From Propionicimonas sp020161015 (GTDB taxonomy: Bacteria > Actinomycetota > Actinomycetes > Propionibacteriales > Propionibacteriaceae): a stretch of 64,000 bases of DNA. The notes under the pieces were generated by a model. It was not told where the DNA came from, ran no database searches, and was given only the letters and a program-made list of their open reading frames with translations. The stretch is taken from contig NZ_CAXWGX010000012.1 of assembly GCF_964266745.1 (NCBI RefSeq), forward strand, positions 1-64,000, given 5' to 3'. The position numbers were made by a program, and so were the translations under genes. Of this stretch, positions 39,790 through 49,330 are shown piece after piece (position 1 is the first letter of the stretch; each line of letters begins with the position of its first letter).

Positions 39790-40556
39790 GCGACAAGGTT
39801 CCCGGCGAGGAGAAGACGGTCGACGAGAAGGTCACCGCGCCGGAGGCGTCGCCGAAGGCCGGCGTCGAGCGCGAGGACGCGCAGCCGAACCCGGACCTCG
39901 TGCCCGCCGCACCCACCGACGCCAAGCCGATCGCCACCACGAAGGGCATGTGGAGCACGGGCACCGGGGACACCTCCGGCTACAGCCGGATCGTCCGGGT
40001 GACCGGCTGGCCGGCACCGTCCGAGCCGCCGTACGGCTCCTGGTACGACGACGTCCACTCCCGGCTGCTGGCGCTGGTGGAGGACCCGATCGTCTCGGTC
40101 GTCCTCGACCGTGGCGAGCTCACCTTCCACGTCTCCCGCGAGAAGCTCGCCGAGGTCATGCAGACGCTGCGCGACGACGCGCTGCTGCGCTTCGAGTTCT
40201 GCGCGTCGGTCTCCGGCGTCCACTACCCCGAGGACGCCGGCGCGGAGTTGCACGTCGCCTACCACCTCCAGTCGATGACCCACAACCGCCGGCTGCGCGT
40301 GGAGACGACCTGCCCCGACGGCGACCCCCACGTGCCGAGCGTCGTGGCCACCTACCCGGCGGCGGACTGGCACGAGCGCGAGACCTGGGACATGTTCGGC
40401 ATCATCTTCGACGGCCACCCGCACCTCACGCGGATCCTGATGCCGGACGACTGGGTCGGGCACCCGCAGCGCAAGGACTACCCGCTCGGCGGTATCCCGA
40501 TCGAGTACAAGGGCACCACCGTGCCGCCGGTCGACCAGCGGAGGGACTACCGATGA
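39786..40556 (+). CDS. nuoC: NADH-quinone oxidoreductase subunit C
   Basis: This 256-residue subunit helps to form the quinone chamber with NuoD. The signature HERETWDMFGIIFDGHPHL, then RILMPDDWVGHPQRKDYP is clear near the C terminus. The first 50 or so residues are charged and probably disordered (EEKTVDEKVTAPEASPKAG), an extension common in actinobacteria. NuoC and NuoD are separate here, not fused as in E. coli. ATG 39786 is fixed by its ATGA overlap with nuoB. Confidence 0.94.
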   Translation: MSDKVPGEEKTVDEKVTAPEASPKAGVEREDAQPNPDLVPAAPTDAKPIATTKGMWSTGTGDTSGYSRIVRVTGWPAPSEPPYGSWYDDVHSRLLALVEDPIVSVVLDRGELTFHVSREKLAEVMQTLRDDALLRFEFCASVSGVHYPEDAGAELHVAYHLQSMTHNRRLRVETTCPDGDPHVPSVVATYPAADWHERETWDMFGIIFDGHPHLTRILMPDDWVGHPQRKDYPLGGIPIEYKGTTVPPVDQRRDYR

Positions 40557-41899
40557 GCGCCGAGGACCGCGACCTCTACGCCAACCCGGGCGAGGAGACA
40601 GAGGGCACCGTCTACACCGCCGTCGGCGGCGGCGACTGGGCCGACATCGCGAGCGAGCAGGCCGAGCGCGGCGACGAGGTCCTCGTCATCAACATGGGCC
40701 CCCAGCACCCGTCCACGCACGGCGTGCTGCGGCTGATGGTGGAGTGCGACGGCGAGACGGTCACCAGCATCCGCCCGGGCATCGGCTTCCTGCACACCGG
40801 CATCGAGAAGAACATGGAGTACCGGTCCTGGACCCAGGGCACCACGTTCGTGACGCGGATGGACTACGTCGCCCCGATCTTCAACGAGGCCGCGTACTGC
40901 CTGGCTGTCGAGCGGCTGCTCGGTATCGAGGACCAGATCCCGCAGCGCGCCAACGACATCCGCGTGCTGATGATGGAGCTGTGCCGGATCGCGTCCCACC
41001 TGGTCGCCATCGGCACCGGCGGCATGGAGATCGGCGCCCTCACGGTGATGACGATCGGCTTCCGCGAGCGCGAGATGATCCTCGACTTCTTCGAGGCCGT
41101 CACCGGCCTGCGCATGAACCACGCCTACATCCGTCCCGGCGGCGTCGCTCTCGACCTGCCCGAGACCGGCATCGCGCAGCTGCGCGACCTGATCGGCTGG
41201 CTCGAGAAGCACCTGCCCGAGTACGCGGCGTTCTGCAACGAGAACCCGATCTTCAAGGGCCGCATGTGCGGCATCGGCTACCAGGACCTGAGCGCGTGCT
41301 TCGCCCTCGGCGTCACCGGCCCGGTGCTGCGCTCCACCGGCTACGCGTGGGACCTGCGCAAGCAGCAGCCCTACAGCGGCTACGAGACCTACGACTTCGA
41401 CGTGATCACCTGGGACACCTCGGACGCCTACGGCCGCTTCCGCGTGCGGCTGGACGAGATGTGGGAGAGCCTGAAGATCGTCAAGCAGGCCACCGACCGG
41501 CTGGAGGCCTCCACCGGGCAGCCGGTGATGATCGACGACCCGAAGATCGCCTGGCCCGCCACGCTGGCGCTCGGTCCGGACGGCCAGGGCAACAGCCACG
41601 AGCACATCGCGCACATCATGGGCGAGTCCATGGAGGCGCTGATCCACCACTTCAAGCTGGTGACCGAGGGCTTCCGCGTGCCGCCCGGCCAGGCCTACGT
41701 GCCGATCGAGGGCCCCAAGGGCGAGCTGGCGTGCCACGTCGTGTCCGACGGCGGCACCCGTCCGTTCCGCGTCCACATGCGCGACCCCGGGTTCAACCAC
41801 CTCCAGTCCGTGCCGATCCAGTGCGAGGGCGGCATGATCGCCGACGTCGTGGTGGCCATCGGCTCCCTCGACCCCGTGATGGGAGGCGTCGACCGATGA
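40553..41899 (+). CDS. nuoD: NADH-quinone oxidoreductase subunit D
   Basis: This 448-residue 49-kDa-type subunit lines the quinone site and is related to hydrogenase large subunits. The conserved start NMGPQHPSTHGVLRLMVECD and HTGIEKNMEYRSWTQ with quinone-site His are visible, as is the final DVVVAIGSLDPVMGGVDR. Both ends overlap neighbours in ATGA (nuoC and nuoE). Confidence 0.96.
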   Translation: MSAEDRDLYANPGEETEGTVYTAVGGGDWADIASEQAERGDEVLVINMGPQHPSTHGVLRLMVECDGETVTSIRPGIGFLHTGIEKNMEYRSWTQGTTFVTRMDYVAPIFNEAAYCLAVERLLGIEDQIPQRANDIRVLMMELCRIASHLVAIGTGGMEIGALTVMTIGFREREMILDFFEAVTGLRMNHAYIRPGGVALDLPETGIAQLRDLIGWLEKHLPEYAAFCNENPIFKGRMCGIGYQDLSACFALGVTGPVLRSTGYAWDLRKQQPYSGYETYDFDVITWDTSDAYGRFRVRLDEMWESLKIVKQATDRLEASTGQPVMIDDPKIAWPATLALGPDGQGNSHEHIAHIMGESMEALIHHFKLVTEGFRVPPGQAYVPIEGPKGELACHVVSDGGTRPFRVHMRDPGFNHLQSVPIQCEGGMIADVVVAIGSLDPVMGGVDR

Positions 41900-42615
41900 G
41901 CGGCCACGAGTTCCAGTCCTTCTTCCCGGATTCGGGCGAGGTGGACATGACCGACACCTCGACGAGCATCGACGAGACCACGATGGCGGAGCTGCGCGAG
42001 CTCGCCGGCCGGTACCCGCAGCCGCGCTCGGCGCTGCTGCCGATGCTGCACCTGGTGCAGAGCGTCGACGGCCGGATCTCCCCGGCCGGCATCCAGGCCT
42101 GCGCAGACGTGCTCGGCATCACCACGGCGCAGGTGTCCGGTGTCGCCACCTTCTACACGATGTACCGGCGCCGTCCGGGCGGCACCCACCACGTGGGGGT
42201 CTGCACCACGGCGCTGTGCGCGGTGATGGGCGGGGACGCCCTGCTCGACCGGGTCTCGGAGAAGCTGGGCATCGGCCCGGACGAGACCACGGCCGACGGC
42301 CGGTTCAGCCTGGAGCGGGTCGAGTGCAACGCGGCCTGCGACTTCGCCCCGGTGATGATGGTCAACTGGGAGTTCATGGACAACATGACCCCGCAGAAGG
42401 CCGACGCGCTGCTCGACGACCTGGCCGCCGGCAAGGAGGTCCGCTCGACCCGCGGCGCGACGATCACCAGCTGGCGCGAGGCCGAGCGCGTGCTCGCCGG
42501 GTTCCCGGACGGCCGCGCGGACGAGGGCCCCAGCGCGGGCGAGGCGTCCCTGCTGGGCAAGACGATCGCGGACGCGAACTCCTGGGCCGCGCCGAAGCCG
42601 GAGGACGCCAAGTGA
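41896..42615 (+). CDS. nuoE: NADH-quinone oxidoreductase subunit E
   Basis: This 239-residue subunit holds the 2Fe-2S cluster N1a beside the FMN subunit. Ligands are Cys103 and Cys108 (CTTALC) and Cys144 and Cys148 (CNAAC). ATG 41896 is chosen for its ATGA overlap with nuoD; an ATG at 41947 is a possible alternative. A C-terminal tail of about 40 residues goes beyond the usual fold. The stop overlaps the nuoF GTG. Confidence 0.94.
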   Translation: MSGHEFQSFFPDSGEVDMTDTSTSIDETTMAELRELAGRYPQPRSALLPMLHLVQSVDGRISPAGIQACADVLGITTAQVSGVATFYTMYRRRPGGTHHVGVCTTALCAVMGGDALLDRVSEKLGIGPDETTADGRFSLERVECNAACDFAPVMMVNWEFMDNMTPQKADALLDDLAAGKEVRSTRGATITSWREAERVLAGFPDGRADEGPSAGEASLLGKTIADANSWAAPKPEDAK

Positions 42616-43934
42616 CCGACACGCTGACTCCCGTCCTCTCGGCGAACTGGGGAACCGAGAAGTCCTGGACGCTCGAGGCCCACCGGAAGGCCGGCGGCTA
42701 CGAGGCCGTCGCCACCGCGCTGAAGATGACCCCGTCCGAGGTCACCGACCTGGTGAAGGACTCCGGCCTGCGCGGGCGCGGCGGCGCGGGCTTCCCGACC
42801 GGCATGAAGTGGAGCTTCGTGCCGAAGGACAACCCGAACCCGAAGTACCTCGTCGTGAACGCCGACGAGTCCGAGCCGGGCACCTGCAAGGACATGCCGC
42901 TGCTGCTTGCCAGCCCGCACACGCTGGTGGAGGGCATGATCATCGCCTCCTACGCGATCGACTGCCACACCGCGTTCGTGTACATCCGGGGTGAGGTGCT
43001 GCACGTCATCCGGCGGATGCAGCAGGCGGTCGCAGAGGCCTACGACAAGGGCTACCTCGGCAAGGACATCCTCGGTTCCGGGTACGACCTCGACATCATC
43101 GTGCACGCCGGCGCCGGCGCCTACATCTGCGGCGAGGAGACGGCGCTGCTCGACTCGCTCGAGGGTCGCCGTGGCCAGCCGCGGCTGCGTCCGCCGTTCC
43201 CCGCGGTGGCGGGCCTGTACGCGTCGCCGACGGTGATCAACAACGTGGAGTCGATCTCCAGCGTCCCGTCGATCGTGAAGAACGGGTCGGCGTGGTTCGG
43301 CTCGATGGGCACCGAGAAGTCCAAGGGCATGACCCTGTACTCGCTGTCGGGGCACGTGAAGCGTCCCGGCCAGTTCGAGGCGCCGCTGGGGATCACGCTG
43401 CGGCAGCTGCTCGAGCTGTCCGGTGGCATCAGGGACGGCCACGAGCTGAAGTTCTGGACGCCGGGCGGTTCCTCCACCCCGATCCTCACCGCGGAGCACC
43501 TGGACGTCCCGCTGGACTACGAGGGCATGGGCGGCGTCGGGTCGATGCTGGGCACCAAGGCCCTCCAGGTGTTCGACGAGACCACCTCCGTGGTGCGCAC
43601 GACGCTGCGCTGGGTGGAGTTCTACAAGCACGAGTCCTGCGGCAAGTGCACGCCCTGCCGCGAGGGCAACTGGTGGCTGGTGCAGCTGCTGAAGAGCTTC
43701 GAGGCGGGCACCGCGCAGGACGGGGACGTGGAGAAGCTCCTCGACATCTGCGACAACATGGGCGGCAAGTCGTTCTGCGCGCTCGCGGACGGGGCGGTCG
43801 CCTGCGTCACCAGCGCGGTGCGGCACTTCCGCTCCGAGTTCGAGGCCGGCCGCACCACGCCCGCCTGGGAGCTCTTCCCGTACGGCCGCAGCGCCCTGTT
43901 CGAGGTGCAGGAGAAGGTTGAGGTGCACGCATGA
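42612..43934 (+). CDS. nuoF: NADH-quinone oxidoreductase subunit F
   Basis: This 440-residue subunit oxidises NADH at FMN and passes electrons to cluster N3. The FMN/NADH loop LRGRGGAGFPTG is at 53-64 and NADESEPGTCKD follows. The 4Fe-4S ligands are Cys343, Cys346 and Cys349 (SCGKCTPCREG) and Cys389. The GTG at 42612 overlaps the nuoE stop (GTGA). Its FMN need ties it to the riboflavin importer at 13 kb, though only by function. Confidence 0.96.
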   Translation: MTDTLTPVLSANWGTEKSWTLEAHRKAGGYEAVATALKMTPSEVTDLVKDSGLRGRGGAGFPTGMKWSFVPKDNPNPKYLVVNADESEPGTCKDMPLLLASPHTLVEGMIIASYAIDCHTAFVYIRGEVLHVIRRMQQAVAEAYDKGYLGKDILGSGYDLDIIVHAGAGAYICGEETALLDSLEGRRGQPRLRPPFPAVAGLYASPTVINNVESISSVPSIVKNGSAWFGSMGTEKSKGMTLYSLSGHVKRPGQFEAPLGITLRQLLELSGGIRDGHELKFWTPGGSSTPILTAEHLDVPLDYEGMGGVGSMLGTKALQVFDETTSVVRTTLRWVEFYKHESCGKCTPCREGNWWLVQLLKSFEAGTAQDGDVEKLLDICDNMGGKSFCALADGAVACVTSAVRHFRSEFEAGRTTPAWELFPYGRSALFEVQEKVEVHA

Positions 43935-46363
43935 GCGTGGTCACGAAGCCCACCGGCCCGGTGGCGCCGGTGGAGACCATCACCGTCACCATCGACGGCA
44001 CCGAGGTGCAGGTGCCGAAGGGCACGCTGGCCATCCGTGCCGCGGAGATGATCGGGATCGCGATCCCGCGGTTCTGCGACCACCCGCTTCTCGACCCCGT
44101 CGGCGCGTGCCGGCAGTGCATGGTCGAGGTGCCCGACATGGGCAACGGCCGGGGCATGCCCAAGCCGCAGGCGTCCTGCACCCTGGAGTGCGCGCCCGGC
44201 ATGCAGATCCGGACCCAGCTCACCTCGCCGGTCGCGGCCAAGGCCCAGACCGGCATGCTGGAGTTCCTGCTGATCAACCACCCGCTCGACTGCCCGATCT
44301 GCGACAAGGGCGGGGAGTGCCCGCTGCAGAACCAGGCGCTGTCCAACGGGCGCGGCGAGTCCCGCTACGAGGGCGTGAAGCGGACGTTCCCCAAGCCGGT
44401 GCCGATCTCCGCGCAGATCCTCCTCGACCGCGAGCGCTGCGTGCTCTGCGCGCGCTGCACCCGGTTCTCCGAGCAGATCTCCGGCGACCCGTTCATCGCC
44501 CTGGTCGAGCGCGGCGCCCTCCAGCAGGTGGGCCGCTACGCCGACCACCCCTACGACTCCTACTTCTCCGGCAACGTCGTGCAGATCTGCCCCGTCGGCG
44601 CCCTCACCTCGGCGTCGTACCGGTTCCAGAGCCGCCCGTTCGACCTGGTCAGCACCGACGTCACCTGCGAGCACTGCGCGAGCGGCTGCCGGCTGCGTAC
44701 GGACCAGCGGCACTTCCAGGTGAAGCGCCGGCTCGCCGGCGAGTTCGCGGAGGTGAACGAGGAGTGGAACTGTGACAAGGGCCGCTTCGCCTTCGTCTCC
44801 GCCCGTGGAGACGACCGGCTCACCCGGCCGCTGATCCGCGAGGACGGCGCGCTGCGCGTGGCCTCCTGGCCCGAGGCGATCGACGCCGCCGTCGCCGGGC
44901 TGGCCGCGGCCGGCAACAGCGTCGGCGTGCTGACCGGTGGGCGCCTCACGCTCGAGGACGCCTACGGCTACAGCAAGTTCGCCCGCGCCGTGCTCGGCAC
45001 GAACAGCATCGACTTCCGTTCCCGCCCCGCGGGCGTGGACGAGGCGCAGTTCCTGGCCACCCGCGTGGCGGGCCGCACCCTCGCCGATGCGGTCACCTAC
45101 GCCGACCTGGAGACCGCATCGCACGTGGTGCTCGTGGGCTTCGAGCCGGAGGAGGAGTCGCCGCTGGTGTTCCTCCGGCTCCGCAAGGCCGTGCGCAAGA
45201 AGGGCCTGAAGGTCACCGCGATCGCCCCGTTCGCCAGCAACGGCATCGCCAAGCTGAACGCCGCCGTCCTGGCGACGGTGCCGGGCGAGGAGGCCGCTGC
45301 CCTGCGCGCGCTGGAGCTCTCTGCCGGCGACGTCCTGCTGGTGGGGGAGCGTGCGGCGCTCGCCCCCGGCGCGCTGGCCGCCGCGGCAGAGGTCGCGGAC
45401 GCAACCGGCGCGCGGCTGGCCTGGGTGCCGCGTCGCGCGGGCGACCGGGGTGCGGTCGAGGCCGGGTGCCTGCCCGGGCTGCTGCCCGGTGGCCGTCCGC
45501 TGGCCGACAGCGCCGCGCGGGTCGACCTCGCCGCTGCCTGGGAGGTCGGGGCCCTGCCCACCGGCGACGGGCTGGAGGCTGCGGCGATGCTCGCCGCGGC
45601 CGCGTCCGGTGAGCTGAAGGCGCTGGTCGTCGCGGGCGTGGAGCCGGCGGACTTCGCCGATGCCGCCGCCGCCCGCGCCGGGCTGGAGGAGGCCGGGTTC
45701 GTGGTCAGCCTGGAGAACCGGCTGTCCGAGGTCACCGAGCGGGCCGACGTGGTCTTCCCGGTCGCGCTGATCGAGGAGCACGCCGGCACCTTCCTGAACT
45801 GGGAGCACCGTCCGGGACGGGTGAACACCGTGATCCGGCAGCCGAACACGCCGATGACCGACCTTCGCGTGCTCGCGGCGCTGGCCGACGCACTGGGCAC
45901 GCCGCTGGGCGTCCGCACCCCGCAGCAGGCGCTCACGGAACTCACCGAGCTGGGCACGTGGTCGGCGGCACCGGCCGCGCAGAAGAAGCCCGCGCGCAAG
46001 GCCGCGACGAAGCCCGCGAAGCCGGTCAGGGTCACCGAAGGCGAGGCGACCGTCCGCCTGGCCACCTGGCGACAGCTGATCGACGGCGGGCGCGGCCAGG
46101 ACAACGAGGCGGCCCTCGCGGCCACGGCGAAGCCGTCGCTGGCCCGGGTGAGCCCGGCGCTGGCCACCGCGCTGGGCGTCGTGGACGGAGACCAGGTGGC
46201 GGTGAGCGGCGGCGCGGGCTGGTACAGCCTCCCGGTCGCGGTCACCCCGGGCATGGCCGAGGGCACCGTGTGGGTGCCGCAGAACTCGCCCGGCACCCCG
46301 CTCGGCGAACTGGGCGTGGTCTTCGGTGACGAGGTGACGCTGAGCGTGGGAGGCGCGGAATGA
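43931..46363 (+). CDS. nuoG: NADH-quinone oxidoreductase subunit G
   Basis: This 810-residue iron-sulfur subunit carries electrons along the peripheral arm. Visible clusters are 2Fe-2S N1b (Cys49, 60, 63, 83), N5 with its His ligand (His117, Cys121, 124, 130), N4 (Cys170, 173, 176, 220), and the extra N7 cluster (Cys246, 249, 253, 281), which only some bacteria have. A molybdopterin-oxidoreductase-like domain follows and is degenerate. An Ala/Lys/Pro-rich linker near 680-700 precedes a C-terminal formate-dehydrogenase-like barrel. Both ends overlap neighbours in ATGA. Confidence 0.95.
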   Translation: MSVVTKPTGPVAPVETITVTIDGTEVQVPKGTLAIRAAEMIGIAIPRFCDHPLLDPVGACRQCMVEVPDMGNGRGMPKPQASCTLECAPGMQIRTQLTSPVAAKAQTGMLEFLLINHPLDCPICDKGGECPLQNQALSNGRGESRYEGVKRTFPKPVPISAQILLDRERCVLCARCTRFSEQISGDPFIALVERGALQQVGRYADHPYDSYFSGNVVQICPVGALTSASYRFQSRPFDLVSTDVTCEHCASGCRLRTDQRHFQVKRRLAGEFAEVNEEWNCDKGRFAFVSARGDDRLTRPLIREDGALRVASWPEAIDAAVAGLAAAGNSVGVLTGGRLTLEDAYGYSKFARAVLGTNSIDFRSRPAGVDEAQFLATRVAGRTLADAVTYADLETASHVVLVGFEPEEESPLVFLRLRKAVRKKGLKVTAIAPFASNGIAKLNAAVLATVPGEEAAALRALELSAGDVLLVGERAALAPGALAAAAEVADATGARLAWVPRRAGDRGAVEAGCLPGLLPGGRPLADSAARVDLAAAWEVGALPTGDGLEAAAMLAAAASGELKALVVAGVEPADFADAAAARAGLEEAGFVVSLENRLSEVTERADVVFPVALIEEHAGTFLNWEHRPGRVNTVIRQPNTPMTDLRVLAALADALGTPLGVRTPQQALTELTELGTWSAAPAAQKKPARKAATKPAKPVRVTEGEATVRLATWRQLIDGGRGQDNEAALAATAKPSLARVSPALATALGVVDGDQVAVSGGAGWYSLPVAVTPGMAEGTVWVPQNSPGTPLGELGVVFGDEVTLSVGGAE

Positions 46364-47655
46364 ACGATCCGTGGTGGCTGGTCCTGATCAAGGTCGTCGT
46401 CCTGTTCGTCGTCCTGCTGGTCTGGACGATCTTCAACGTCTGGTACGAGCGGCGCCTTGTCGGCAAGATGCAGCATCGCCTGGGCCCGATCATGAACGGC
46501 CCCCTGGGCCTCGGGCAGGCGCTCGCCGACGGCATGAAGCTCCTGATCAAGGAGGACTTCATGCCCTCCATGGTCGACCGGGTGCTGTTCACCCTCGCCC
46601 CGATGATCGCCGGCACCGCCGCCTTCACGGCCTGGGCTGTCATCCCGTTCGGCGGTGAGGTCGAGATGTTCGGCGTCAAGACCTACCTCCAGCTCACCGA
46701 CCTGCCAGTCGGCGTGCTCGTGCTGCTGGCGGTGACCTCGGTCGGCATCTACGGCTTCGTGCTGGCCGGGTGGTCGTCCAACTCCCCGTACTCGCTGCTC
46801 GGCGGCCTGCGCTCCAGCGCGCAGATGATCTCCTACGAGATCGCGATGGGCCTGGCCCTGGTGTCGGTCTTCCTCTACGCCGGCTCGATGTCCACCCACC
46901 AGATCGTCGAGGCCCAGCGGACGCCGCTGCTGCCGTTCGGCGTCGACATCAAGCTCCAGACCTGGTACTGGCTGCTGCTCCTGCCGTCCTTCGTGATCTA
47001 CGTGATCTCGATGGTCGGCGAGACCAACCGCGCGCCGTTCGACCTCCCCGAGGCGGAGTCCGAGCTGGTCTCCGGCTACATCACCGAGTACTCCGGCTTC
47101 CGGTACGCGGTCTACTTCCTGGCCGAGTACATCAACATGGCCACGGTCTCTGCGATCGCCACCACGCTGTTCATGGGCGGCTACCTGCCGATCTGGCCGC
47201 TCAACGCGATCGAACCGCTGAACAACCCCTGGCTCGGCCCGATCTGGTTCGTGATCAAGGTCCAGCTGTTCATCTCGATGTTCGTCTGGCTGCGCGGCAC
47301 GCTGCCGCGGTTCCGCTACGACCAGTTCATGAAGCTGGGCTGGAAGGGCCTGATCCCGGTCGCGCTGGCGTGGATCATCGTGATCGCGACCTTCCAGGCG
47401 CTGCGTCAGGAGAACCTGCTCCAGCAGGGCCCGATCCTGTGGGGCGTGATCATCGCCGTCGCCCTGGTGATCGTGGCCGTCCTGCTGATCGGGGAGAAGC
47501 CAGAGCCCGTCCCCGAGGAGGAGGACGACGGGCCGTTCGACGCCTTCGCGGGCGGCTACCCCGTCCCGCCGATGCCGGGCCAGGTGCTCCCGGAGCTCAC
47601 CGGCGTGGTCCCGTCCACCGCAGAACCGGAGCGTCCCGCCGGAGAGGAGCAGTAA
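46360..47655 (+). CDS. nuoH: NADH-quinone oxidoreductase subunit H
   Basis: This 431-residue membrane subunit with eight or nine helices joins the two arms of complex I and forms part of the quinone tunnel. Conserved loops include YERRLVGKMQHRLGPIMNGP and GETNRAPFDLPEAESELVSG, then EYSGFRYAVYFLAEY. The last 45 residues (EEEDDGPFDAFAGGYPVPPM) are an acidic, Pro-rich extension not found in the 325-residue E. coli protein. The stop TAA shares a base with the nuoI ATG (TAATG). Confidence 0.95.
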   Translation: MNDPWWLVLIKVVVLFVVLLVWTIFNVWYERRLVGKMQHRLGPIMNGPLGLGQALADGMKLLIKEDFMPSMVDRVLFTLAPMIAGTAAFTAWAVIPFGGEVEMFGVKTYLQLTDLPVGVLVLLAVTSVGIYGFVLAGWSSNSPYSLLGGLRSSAQMISYEIAMGLALVSVFLYAGSMSTHQIVEAQRTPLLPFGVDIKLQTWYWLLLLPSFVIYVISMVGETNRAPFDLPEAESELVSGYITEYSGFRYAVYFLAEYINMATVSAIATTLFMGGYLPIWPLNAIEPLNNPWLGPIWFVIKVQLFISMFVWLRGTLPRFRYDQFMKLGWKGLIPVALAWIIVIATFQALRQENLLQQGPILWGVIIAVALVIVAVLLIGEKPEPVPEEEDDGPFDAFAGGYPVPPMPGQVLPELTGVVPSTAEPERPAGEEQ

Positions 47656-48218
47656 TGGGCATCTTCGACCCGTGGGCCGGCTTCGGCGTCACCTTCAGGA
47701 CGATGTTCCGCAAGACCTTCACCCAGGGCTACCCGGAGAAGGGCAAGGAGAAGATCACCGCGCCGCGCTTCCACGGCCGGCACCAGCTGAACCGCTGGCC
47801 GGACGGGCTGGAGAAGTGCGTCGGCTGCGAGCTGTGCGCGTGGGCCTGCCCCGCGGACGCGATCTACGTCGAGGGTGCGGACAACACCGAGGACGCCCGC
47901 TACAGCCCGGGTGAGCGGTACGGCCGGGTGTACCAGATCAACTACCTGCGCTGCATCCTGTGCGGCCTGTGCATCGAGGCGTGCCCGACGCGGGCGCTCA
48001 CGATGACCAACGACTTCAAGCTGGCCGACACCAGCAGGGAGAAGATGATCTACACCAAGGACCGCTTGCTGGCCCCGCTCCTGCCGGGCATGGAGGAGCC
48101 GCCGCACCCGCGCCGTCTGGGCGAGGACGAGAAGGCCTACTTCCTCGGCCTGCCGGCGACCGGCAAGCCCGACAACCGCACCCCCGTGGTCGGCGACTCC
48201 GCTGGAGGCACCCGATGA
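47655..48218 (+). CDS. nuoI: NADH-quinone oxidoreductase subunit I
   Basis: This 187-residue ferredoxin-like subunit carries clusters N6a and N6b. The two 4Fe-4S motifs are Cys55, 58, 61, 65 (CVGCELCAWACP) and Cys100, 103, 106, 110 (CILCGLCIEACP). The ATG is taken from the TAATG overlap with nuoH, with GGAGAGGAG just upstream. nuoJ follows with an ATGA overlap. Confidence 0.95.
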   Translation: MGIFDPWAGFGVTFRTMFRKTFTQGYPEKGKEKITAPRFHGRHQLNRWPDGLEKCVGCELCAWACPADAIYVEGADNTEDARYSPGERYGRVYQINYLRCILCGLCIEACPTRALTMTNDFKLADTSREKMIYTKDRLLAPLLPGMEEPPHPRRLGEDEKAYFLGLPATGKPDNRTPVVGDSAGGTR

Positions 48219-49021
48219 TCCCGCTCGTCACCGGCCAGGAGGTCACCTTCTGGATCGTCGCGCCGCTGATGGTGCTCGGTGCGCTCGGCCTGCTGTTCTT
48301 CCGCAAGGCCGTGTACGCCGCGCTGAGCATGGCGTTCGTGATGGTGAACCTGGCCGTGCTCTACGCCTCGCTGAACGCGATGTTCCTGACGTTCGTGCAG
48401 ATCATCGTCTACACCGGCGCGATCATGATGCTGTTCCTGTTCGTCCTGATGCTGGTCGGCGTCGACACCCCCGACTCGGTGGTCGAGACGCTGAAGGGCC
48501 AGAAGGTCGCCGCCTGGCTGGCCGGCGCCGGCATGCTCGGGCTGATCGTCTTCGGGATCGGCGGGGCGCTCGCCGGCGGCCCCCAGGTCGGGCTCGACCA
48601 GGCCAACGCCGCGCACGGCGGCAACGTCGAGTCGCTGGCCGCCCTGATCTTCGGTCGCTACGTGTTCGCCTTCGAGCTCACCTCCGCCCTGCTGATCACG
48701 GCAGCGGTCGGTGCCATGGTGCTGGGCCAGCACGCCCGCACCCGACCGAAGGTGACCCAGCGCGACCTGGCGGAGAAGCGCCTGCGCGACTACGCGGCGT
48801 CCGGGGCGCACCCGGGCTCGCTGCCGAACTCCGGCGTCCTGGCCCGCCACAACGGGATCGCGACCCCTGCCCTGCTGCCCGACGGCACGGTGAGCGAGGC
48901 GTCCGTCTCGGCAGCGCTCGCCAGCCGCGGCGTGATCCTGGACGCCCCCGCCCTGAGCCGCACCACCGCTGAAGCCTTCGAAGCCATCGAGGGTCCCCGT
49001 GCCGAGGAGGACGACCAGTGA
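48215..49021 (+). CDS. nuoJ: NADH-quinone oxidoreductase subunit J
   Basis: This 268-residue membrane subunit has five helices in the first 175 residues, including the pi-bulge helix region LTFVQIIVYTGAIMMLFLFV. A cytoplasmic C-terminal tail of about 90 residues (VTQRDLAEKRLRDYAASG, then mostly polar) has no counterpart in E. coli NuoJ. CTGGAGG lies before the ATG at 48215, and both ends overlap neighbours. Confidence 0.94.
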   Translation: MIPLVTGQEVTFWIVAPLMVLGALGLLFFRKAVYAALSMAFVMVNLAVLYASLNAMFLTFVQIIVYTGAIMMLFLFVLMLVGVDTPDSVVETLKGQKVAAWLAGAGMLGLIVFGIGGALAGGPQVGLDQANAAHGGNVESLAALIFGRYVFAFELTSALLITAAVGAMVLGQHARTRPKVTQRDLAEKRLRDYAASGAHPGSLPNSGVLARHNGIATPALLPDGTVSEASVSAALASRGVILDAPALSRTTAEAFEAIEGPRAEEDDQ

Positions 49022-49317
49022 GCCCAGACAACTACCTGTACCTGGCCGCGATCCTGTTCACCATCGGGACCATCGGGGTGATGATCCGGCGCAACGCGCT
49101 GGTGGCCTTCATGTCGGTCGAGCTGATGCTGAACGCCGCGAACCTCGTCATGGTCGCCTTCGCGCTGGCGCGCGGCGGGCTCGACGGCCAGGTCGCCACC
49201 TTCTTCGTGATGGTGGTCGCCGCGGCGGAGGTCGTGGTCGGCCTGAGCATCATCATCACCATCTACCGCACCCGGCGCTCCACCTCTGTGGACGCGGCGA
49301 ACCTGCTGAAGCTGTGA
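49018..49317 (+). CDS. nuoK: NADH-quinone oxidoreductase subunit K
   Basis: This 99-residue three-helix subunit is part of the proton-pumping module. It carries the conserved acidic residues in SVELMLNAANLV and AAAEVVVGLSIII. The GTG start overlaps the nuoJ stop as GTGA, and the length is that of the family. Confidence 0.95.
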   Translation: MSPDNYLYLAAILFTIGTIGVMIRRNALVAFMSVELMLNAANLVMVAFALARGGLDGQVATFFVMVVAAAEVVVGLSIIITIYRTRRSTSVDAANLLKL

Positions 49318-49330
49318 GGGGCGCACTCAG